From NCBI RefSeq assembly GCF_018873765.1, contig NC_057919.1, forward strand, positions 67,760,984-67,824,983: DNA of 64,000 nucleotides, given 5' to 3'. The translations under genes and the position numbers were made by a program. Below the pieces are notes generated by a model that did not search any database, had not been told where the DNA came from, and was given only the letters and a program-made list of their open reading frames with translations. The DNA comes from Telopea speciosissima (Eukaryota; Streptophyta; Magnoliopsida; Proteales; Proteaceae). Shown here piece by piece: positions 55,968 through 64,000 of this stretch (positions are counted from its first letter, which is position 1; each line of letters starts with the position of its first letter).

Positions 55968-58900
55968 CTAAAGTTTTATATATAACCTTTTCATGTGAAG
56001 GAAGCCTGCAACAAGGCACCAAAATAAGATCTCAAGCAATACAAACGCTAGGGTACCCCATTTCATTGATTGAAGCATGGTCTGCAATAAAACCTCCGTG
56101 CCATTTACCTGCACATCAATTTTTAATTTAGTTCAGAACACATGCCTAATATAAAGGCAGCTTAGAGTTTGGTTTGAAAAGATGGGAGAAAGAAAAAAAT
56201 ACATGCATTTTGAAATAACTACAGTAGATCTAATAGCAAAATTATTGCCTTCATACCCTGTTCTCAGTTTTCTACCCAAAAAAAAATCTGATTCTCTTGG
56301 GGTTTAGTACTCTTCAGGGTACTATTCACAAACCAAAACAGCTCTCCTATCTCTTCACTTTCTTTTCCCATCGCAGGCTGTTGGAATATCAAAACCAGCA
56401 AGCTTTAGACCCTGGTTTGTCAAAAAGATAGCCTAGACCTGGGCCTGTGTTGCAGCTAATCGAACCATTGATTCCTAATCTAGGATCAGGATTGGATGGC
56501 TGCATCAAAGGGCCCATTTGTAGTCCCCCTGCAAGTGCAAGCAAGAAAGTTGGGAAGGGTAGGGCCCACATTCTAATGGGTTAATGGCCTTAATAAGTAC
56601 TTGGAAGCGCCACCAGGGCTGACCTTTCCAAGTCAACCCATGAGCCATCTTGCGATGGTGAGGCCTCCTTGAGTATTGGCAGTTTTTTTGGTGTTGGGAA
56701 CCACTTGTGGTCACAATGGCCTTTAGAAATTTGGAGTGGATAACTTTCGATGTCCATCAATGGGTCTGGACACTTCTTAATCGGAAGGTTACTGCCAAAT
56801 CATCAATCTGCTGAGCATATCATGAACCAACTCTTCGGGAATCTTAACTTCTTGTATCGGATGCTTGATCACTTCTAAAAAGCTTGCAACAATTGAAATC
56901 TCCAACCAATATAAGGAAATGCCAAATTCTTGTGAAATATTCTGGATCAATGATAATGTTTTCAATTATGGATATTAGAGGCCCCCAAAACTGTGTCCCC
57001 CTTGACAAAGCACTTGATGGACCAGAACCACCCTAGAAGGGCTCCGTTTATTTAATGAATTGATATTTATGACCGTCACAAACAGTTGTTTCCTTTAGAG
57101 AATAATGTTCTATTGATAACCTTTTGATTAGACCTTTTAACCTGCTGCTCAGGAAGTTGAAAATAAGGAGATTTCTGGTACCAGATAAAAAAGATTTATC
57201 TAACTATTTAATAGCTTTGAGTTTTTTAAAGATATTTCTATAATATGGTCATCAATGTCAAATGTCTTTGATCAACAAAATAATTGGGGTTAGTGTTCTA
57301 AATGTGAATTTGGGTATCAAAATAGATGATAATAGTGAAGTACGACATTGAAGGCAAAAGAATGGTATTTTAATCACTTTTTACTATTCACCACATTACC
57401 AAATTTCTCTTCCCTGCAGAAATACAATAATCATAATTCAGAACTATAACTGCTTTCCTAGAGTCAATAATCCTACTGGAAGTTTGCTCCATAGTTGTCA
57501 AGGAGTCGCCTAGGCGTCCAGTCACCATGGTCGCTTAGGTGACGCCTTGTTGGTGTTGCCTTGATTTTTCCCCTCCAACGCTTAGGATCGCCTAGACGCC
57601 ATGACAACTATGGTTTGCTTCTTTATTTCCTCATCCACAACCCACCCCACCCCCACCCCAAAAAAAAAAAATAAAATAAAATTTAATTAATTAATTAAAA
57701 GTCTGCAACTTTCGTTCAATGGCATCTTTAAAATTTGGAAAGCAATATATGTCTAACAAATCAAAACAATATTAATGAAGAACATTAAAGCTACTGTTTA
57801 TTGGAAAAATTAATCAAGAAGTGTTACCACGTTGTTCTCAGGTGAGCGCCAATAAAAGCCTTGTATTGCTGCTGGAAACAACTCACAGGCAGCCAAAGCA
57901 TAGACAATGAATGCGTTCATCCCCATCCATTCAAGTAAAATAGTTGGCTTCCTAAATTTTTGGGCATCAACCTGCATCACAATTATTCTCCAGTGAGAAA
58001 CCTAGTATATTAGTATCATAATACAAAGGCATCTTCCAACCTGCCATTTACCATTAACAGTTCCAGTTATTTCTTCCTCAGAAAAGGGCATCTATGGATA
58101 CCAAAAAGATAATAACCTTGTATCGGAAGTGCTTACCATTCATTTATTCAACAAAGGAAAAAATCCAGGTACACTATTTCATTGTGTTCGATCTCCGGTA
58201 CTTATGTAATAGATGAATGAAAGAGGTAAATAGTTGGGGGGGAGGGAGGGAGTAATGTATATACATGGAAATTTGCTGTATTAGCTATAACATGAGGGAT
58301 TTTCAACACTTTGGGGGAGGGGGAGAGGGTCCAGCCCTGCCCAAAAGGGTCCAGCCTGCAAGTCTTAATCAAGGATTTAGTACCGGATGTCAGGATTGGA
58401 TTGCCCCTCTTGACCCCTATTTAATCCCAACTAGGCTGATACTTGTCTCGATCATAGTTAGTTGAAACGGGAACAGCAAAAAAAAAATTGTTTGATATGG
58501 CATGTTTAAAATGGCTCAAAATTTGATGGGATGGTCAAACATACGGTCAAAACATTTTGAGAACAGCAAAAAATCGAAAACAGACAGTCTGGGTTTTAGA
58601 CATTTAGATTTGAAAAAAATAGACCAAAAAACGGACAATATACACATAAATTGTGGGCCCAATCCACGTCTTATTAAATAAATAATAATATTTGATGCAT
58701 GGGTCATAATTTTCTATAATATTAATTTTTTTTTTTAGAAATCAAATTTTTAGTTTTGTAAAGTGCCTTTTTTTCACTCAAAAAATGTCAAACGCATGTA
58801 AAACTTCTGTAATGGGAAAAACAAAAACTACTGCCACCCAAATCTGAAAGGCCTTGGCTAACTCAAATGCCACACCTCAAGATACAGGGATTCAATGCCC

Positions 58901-60386
58901 CCAGCAGGGGTAGATGCCAACCTGCACTATTACCCCCTTCACTAAAAAAGGGAAAATAATTTGAGATTTTTCACCAGAGAATCCCTAATCCCTCTCTCTG
59001 ATAAGTGAAGCATTCCTGCTTCGGTTGATAAAATTGACACAACCTTAACACTCTTACTTCTTCAATAGAAATTCAAAACTTCATCCCCATTCTGATCTAC
59101 TTCTTGCAGCCCCTGAAATAACTCGACACAAATTATTCCCAATCTCTCATTTTTAAGGATTTCAACTGCCCTTTTGCTCGTATGCCACGAAGATCAATGC
59201 TGACAAAATTATTTTCTTTCCAAGTTGAGTTCCTCAAATCTGACCTCATTAAGAAACTCACTCTTCCCCATAACAGGACAAATCTTAAACTTAACAAAAA
59301 AAGCTGGATATTGGTGGTACAATTTAATTCTTCAACCTCATTGGGTGGCTCTGTGTCAACAAAAGGGCACATTAGGTCATCTCACTTCTTAGGAGCTCGA
59401 GCTTTTTTTTCCCTCTCTCCAGTTTGAATATCTCATTCATTTGTGCCCAATATTGATTTATGAGAAACAAGACATTAGAAAGTGCAGGTGTGCCATGAAC
59501 AAGGTAATATGTGAGGACAATCACCATTTAGCACCTCTAGATTTCTTTTTTCGAACCTGAGTCTCTACTTTTCACTCATTAAAAAAATGTCTAACTAATT
59601 TATGAGAGAACTGGTCTACCCTTGACACTTTTTAAAGAGAGAATAAAAGAAGTGAAAAATAGTTTGAAAAAATCCTCAAAAAAACTACACATCTTTAATA
59701 TTCAGGTGCCTGCAATATGGCTTTCCACAGTAATAAAAAAATACACTCCAAAATCTTTCTTACCGCAATAAAGACAAACCTGATGGATAAATCTAAGACT
59801 GTTGGAAGTATATTATCATCAAGAATATATGTTTCAAAGACTACCAATTTCCTAATACCAAAATTAAACGATATTGAAGAATCTTTTTTCAATGGGTATA
59901 ATGATTTGAACTCACTATGTAATAAACTATCGTTAAGAGGATGCCTGATGCTCCCGTTGTGATGCACATATAGCTCAATGTGTACAGTGGCTTACTTAAA
60001 GGAATACCTAAAAAAGGAATGAACACAAGCAGTCATTAGTCAGAGAAAACACAAATGAGCCTTGTTATAATATGTCATGCAAGAAGTCTACGCAAAATAA
60101 CAACAATACCTAGGACCTCCATAACATATCCAGAGAGTAGTAGCAGCAAAGATGACATTGACCACAAGAAGAACCTTTGTGTGTGCCTCTATTGCAAACA
60201 AGCATAGACATGAGCTAAAGAAATCTAGGGACATAAGATAAAATGCCTAGTGACTTTTATGGTTTCAAATATAGACAATTTAACTTTAAAAGCATAAGCA
60301 CCAATGAAATGGATCATACTTTAAAATCCACAATTATGTGCCCATAATGCAACCCGATAAAACATGTTATTGCAGCCATCAGCGAA
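55968..60386 (-). CDS. HGSNAT-like membrane protein, C-terminal five exons
   Basis: Minus-strand exons, 5' to 3': 60320-60386, 60110-60188, 59916-60007, 57828-57971, 55968-56108, all with GT-AG borders and matching phases. They give about 173 residues: LMAAITCFIGLHYGHIIV, a Leu-rich helix, PLYTLSYMC..TGASGILL, the family hallmark EWMGMNAFIVYALAACELFP, QGFYWRSPENN, and a final helix ending LHMKRLYIKL before the stop. This is the C-terminal part of plant homologues of heparan-alpha-glucosaminide N-acetyltransferase (acetyl-CoA-dependent, multi-pass, lysosomal in animals). Plants lack heparan sulfate, so the plant substrate is unknown. The 60386 edge is mid-codon after a normal acceptor, so more exons lie upstream, but none was found up to 64000. 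It may be intact with distant exons or cut off by repeats. Confidence 0.85.
57490..57612. mobile_element. hAT MITE in an HGSNAT-like intron
   Basis: The termini CATAGTTGTCAAGG and ..TGACAACTATG are inverted. The flanks GTTTGCTC and GTTTGCTT form an 8-bp duplication with one mismatch. The hairpin carries TCGCCTAGGCG-type words, common in plant hAT MITEs. Confidence 0.85.
57972..59915. other. Long intron of the HGSNAT-like gene
   Basis: Flanked by a donor (ATA/GTGAGT, minus strand) and an acceptor (GATGCAG/GTTGAT). Short frames inside (59133-59427, 58265-58465) have no motifs. AT-rich, with no defined transposon ends. Confidence 0.55.
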
Positions 60387-61309
60387 CTGAAAATTAGATT
60401 CATCAGGAAAAAGTTAGCATTCAAATAACATAATATACCAAGAAGAAAAAATGAAAAAAAAAAAAAAGAGACATCATTCTACCAGAAGCTGACAGAAAAA
60501 CTAAAAGACACCATTATATATCAGCACTTCTATTACACTTGATGGAAGTAGTATAATGGTATCACTCCAAAACAAAATTATGACTCATTCTTATTACCTC
60601 ATAAAGTTAATGAGCACAACAGCATTGAAGGTGTTGAAGCAATTTACTAAGCATTCTAATTCACTTGAAAATATTTTTTGACGAATTTCCTCGTAGTGGG
60701 TAGTGCATCAAAGGCAAGATAATAATGATTCACTCTTACATCCATGGTTTTAGAATCCTTGATTTATTAAAAGTAGAGAAAGTAAACATGTTCCTCAAGC
60801 TGGATGATGTACAGTGCAAGCATGACAATTAAGGTTACCATCTTTCTTCAGGTTACAGATCCTAATAGTGATGCACACCTGAAGCATCAGATATGTAGTA
60901 TAAATCTATGGGATGTGAAGCATGGAAGAAAAGTCTTCTTAGTGCACGACTGTTTTGATCTCTAAAGCTTTTAGACATGGCCAGAGCTCATAGTTCACCT
61001 GCCCCCTCCCTCTTTTTCTTTTGAAACATCAAGCTCTTTCAAAACCTATTAGTTGGTAGTTTTAATTATTTATTGTATCTTCATAGGGACAAAACGGTCC
61101 ACAGACCTAGTTCTGTATTTACATCTTATATGCATGTAATATAATCATTCAAGTTATAAATATCGTATATCTAAACTCAACTCAACTATGCTTTATTCAA
61201 ACTACCTTTTTATCTTCTTCTTTTTCCCCTTTTTGGTGCTAAACTATCTGGCTCATATATGAATATTTTTCCATCCACTAGTTCGGGCTATTAGACTTAT
61301 GAAATTGTG
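60387..61309. other. Upstream intron of the HGSNAT-like gene, no exon found
   Basis: I looked for the expected preceding exon (family phrases near PFDPEG and HMYQHP) on the minus strand and did not find it. Confidence 0.5.
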
Positions 61310-63220
61310 GCAATGTACAGTGTGTACAGTGTGTTCAAAGTGTATGTGTTGTCATTGTTGGCAACAGTACATTGTTTGCAGTGTTTGAGCAGTTTGGAAG
61401 GTTTTGAGTGTGTGTGGCAGTGTTCAGGCTTAGTTGACAGCTTTTGGCATCATCTGGCAGGGATTGAAAGTGTTTTCTGGTGTTTGGTGGAGTTTGATAG
61501 GATTTGGTGCAGTGTTCATGAGCATGGAGTGGCTATTTTAGAGATTCATGCAGATAAGGTGGCTTCGGAGCAAATTTCAGCAGTCCAAATGGCAGAATTG
61601 GAAGATGGCATGAACTGGAAGTTGTAGAGCAATGAGTCATCTTTCCAACGCAACTGAAATTGCATCAATCCAAGTCCGTATGGTGAAGTTATAGACGCTT
61701 CCGTATCGTCGTGCAAAAATGGCTCAAAATGAGGTGTACTATTGTTGGAAATGTGATACAGTAGTTGACATTAATGTGGCAATCAAAAAAATAATTGCCA
61801 CGTGGCAAGCTCATTGTATGACAGCTAGCCACAGCAGGCCAAGGTCAGCAGGGCCAAGGCCCCACTGCCATGTGGGCAGCAGACAGCTTGTGGCACCATG
61901 GCGCTACAGCAGGCTGCACAGCAAGGCAGCCCCATGGGTATGCCAGCCGGCCACAGCTCAAGGCACATGAGGCCTAAGGCCAGGCCACGCACCACAGTTA
62001 TGCATGCCGGCAGCCAAGAGGCCTCATGGCACCACACAGGCACAGGGGCAAGGGGTATGACCCCCGCACACTGGGCAGCGTAGAAGCCCCCGCACGAGGG
62101 TGGGCCATGCCAGGCATCAAGGCCTAATGGGTTTTGAGCTAGTATGGGAATGCAGTCAATATGTTCGATCTAATCCAAACAGAAGTGATTTCGTGCGTTG
62201 CTCTCAGGAAGTCAATCCCTGAGAGTACACTTTTATGTGACACATGTCAGTTCCAGAGTTTTGGAAGCCGTCGGATGGGGATCCAAAGGGCCAGATTTCA
62301 ATCGGAAAGCAAGGACAAGAGCGAGCGGAAAGATTCTTTTGTGCGATCAGTGGCTGGTCCGGAGTATAGTATGCCACAGACCGCTGCTACATAGAAGCTT
62401 TGGTCACTCAAGATTCTATCGTATGAAAGCTGAATGGTCTGGGGCACGAAATTTGGTAGACCGCGATGCATGGTGTCATAACGGCGTGATGGATATAACT
62501 TTGGGGTGGCACGGGTGTATGAAACACCTGGCCCAGATTCCATTCTCTTGGCCATGGTGTGTCGGTTTTCATGCTGACGGAACGTACCCAATCCAGCGGT
62601 TGAAATCTCACGTGGGCGAATCTTTGATCAAACGGCTCAAAATCCAGCCAATTGGACTCGTTATGTTCTGAAACACACACTGGTCGCCTCACAACATCCG
62701 GTATGTCACGAAAAAATGTCAGAATTGACCGAATTGCCCTGAAACTTCATTTGGCCATAACTTGGCCATTTTAGTTCCAAATTGAGTTATCCAAGTTGTT
62801 GTTGTGTTTACAAGAATGAGAGGAACACTGTGGGAGTGCTGTGGAGACCTCCAGACACCCCCGAATTCCCAGAATTTGAAAGAAGCTTGCATTGCATGTT
62901 ACGAACATTGGGACCATTCAAAATTGATTGGTGAGCATTGTTTTGGATAGTGTGGAGCCAGTGGAGGTGAAATCGAAGCTTGGATAGTGGTGTTATTCAA
63001 GTGACTAGTTCACTTTGGTAAACCCTAATCCCCCTTTGTATTTGTCTAAGTACAGTTGAAATGAGTTGAAATTCTTAGTCATGGACTGTAATTAAGTGGG
63101 GCTTATATTTCAAATCATTTTATCATTGTAAGGGGACCTTCAAGTGGGTGCTCACAAGATATTTGAAACACTGATTCACCCCCCCCTTTCAGTGTGTTGA
63201 ATCCAGTTCAACAAGGGCCA
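61310..63220. repeat. Probable non-coding retroelement sequence, unclassified
   Basis: The base composition differs sharply from its neighbours, with a GC-rich block at 61850-62110 (GGCC, CCGGC words). Long frames on both strands have no motif. The right end (CTGATTCACCCCCCCTTTCAG near 63170) and the general wording resemble LTR or leader DNA of plant LTR retrotransposons. Ends, repeats and target duplication were not found. Confidence 0.4.
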
Positions 63221-63663
63221 TTTCTTCTGTCAAAATTATAAGCATTTATGTCTTTTACCACCACTTATAGCCTAGTTATTGTTGGCGTTCCCCTTGTCCA
63301 TGTAACAAAACCTCCAATCTCTGTTGTATAACTCCCCACTGTTTACTAATTGGTCTTCATTGCACATGGCCAAAACACCTCAATTGACTTTCCCCTCATC
63401 TTGGGACCTACTGGTGCTACTCCTAAGGATTTGTATGGCAACCATTCTATTTCAAAAAATTGGTTCCGAGTCAGAATCAATTTTTTCTGTTTCTGGATTT
63501 CTTGAGTAATTATGTACCAACAAATGTCGTACGGTAAACCTGGTAAAAAATTGAAATTTCAAGTAAGAACCCACCAGACTCGATTCTTCCTCTTCTTGAA
63601 ATTCCAAGTATGCTGTGGTGTACCTTGCGACTGAGATGTGGAACGATGGTGTTGGTAATAATG
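63221..63663. other. Intergenic or intronic DNA, nothing recognised
   Basis: Short frames only, no motif. Confidence 0.5.
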
Positions 63664-64000
63664 TGTTGGAACCGCATCCTCTAAAAGGCCGACCTTGTAG
63701 GAAAGGGGGGAAACAATATGTATATCATACAGGAGCTCTAACACGGCGGACTATCCAAAGGGGGACACGGGTGGATAAATAATTTTTGAACACCTGCCCG
63801 CTCCCAGAGGGACTCGATATCGTGACCTCTGCCTGCTCTGATACCATGTTGGAACCGCTTCTTCTAAAAGGCCGACTTTGTAGGAAAAGGAGGAAACAAT
63901 ATGTATATCATATAGGAGCTCTAACACGGCGGACTATCCAAAGAGGGACACAGGTGGATAAATAATTTTTTAACACCTGTCCGCTCTTAGGGGGACTCGA
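63664..64000 (-). mobile_element. Array of very small LTR-like units (TRIM/SMART-like)
   Basis: Read on the minus strand, two 80-bp direct repeats (63664-63743 and 63847-63926) start TGTTAGAGCTCC and end GGTTCCAACA, i.e. TG..CA. Between them lie 103 bp that start with TGGTATCAGAGC (63835-63846), the exact initiator tRNA-Met primer site, touching the end of the repeat. A second internal piece follows from 63927 to the window edge, so the pattern is LTR-internal-LTR-internal. No polypurine tract is obvious before the left LTR (..TAGTCCGCCG). There is no coding capacity. Confidence 0.7.

Noticed and set aside
61307..61627. 106-codon hydrophobic frame
   Set aside because: Built from TGTACAGTGTG-type repeated words, with no domain and no promoter signals.
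62198..62671. 157-codon frame, and its minus-strand partner 62298-62692
   Set aside because: Open on both strands in GC-altered retroelement-like DNA, with no protein motif.
1..64000. CRISPR arrays, rRNA genes, organelle inserts, pararetrovirus genes
   Set aside because: Looked for and not seen. Repeats are dispersed or tandem without CRISPR spacing, and every reverse transcriptase piece fits copia or LINE.

Overview
This window is nuclear DNA from a flowering plant, most likely a eudicot. Evidence for this is the low gene density, the GT-AG introns, plant-only families (FAR1-related protein, single C2H2 QALGGH zinc finger with EAR motif, plant-type HGSNAT-like membrane protein), Ty1/copia elements primed by initiator tRNA-Met, and dense plant-style MITEs. 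I cannot name the species.

Genes. I support four coding loci and one gene relic: a ZFP6-like zinc-finger gene on the minus strand (15274-15942); a complete three-exon FAR1-related (FRS) gene on the plus strand (44867-47645); an unrecognised 81-residue ORF behind a TATA box on the minus strand (53627-53872); and the last five exons of an HGSNAT-like acetyltransferase-family gene on the minus strand (55968-60386), whose 5' part is not visible. Two exons of an ARG1-like J-domain gene (32990-39925) look like a pseudogene. They have an apparent frameshift just after the ATG, HSD instead of HPD, and no downstream exons. A tRNA-like gene with an over-long anticodon arm lies at 41046-41125, minus strand.

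Mobile DNA fills most of the rest. 0-12 kb holds dispersed repeats, MITEs, a LINE tail and a complete but dead Ty1/copia element (6267-11614). The copia element sits in a TA microsatellite that itself lies inside an older repeat. 12-27 kb is mostly anonymous AT-rich DNA with MITEs around the zinc-finger gene. 27-44 kb is a stack of nested insertions: a hAT-like element broken by two retroposons, a hAT MITE inside a Mutator-like MITE, an RTE LINE split by a solo LTR, a 1.36 kb palindromic element, and a 3.25 kb Harbinger-type element that carries the tRNA-like sequence. 48-53 kb holds a second copy of the hAT-like family and an internally deleted copia. The right edge has a run of very small LTR-like units (80 bp repeats with a tRNA-Met primer site between them).

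Many insertions are bounded by target-site duplications I could read directly, so their order of arrival can be partly reconstructed. The genes show no operon-like relation and no evident shared pathway. I found no CRISPR array, organelle insert or virus-like gene set.
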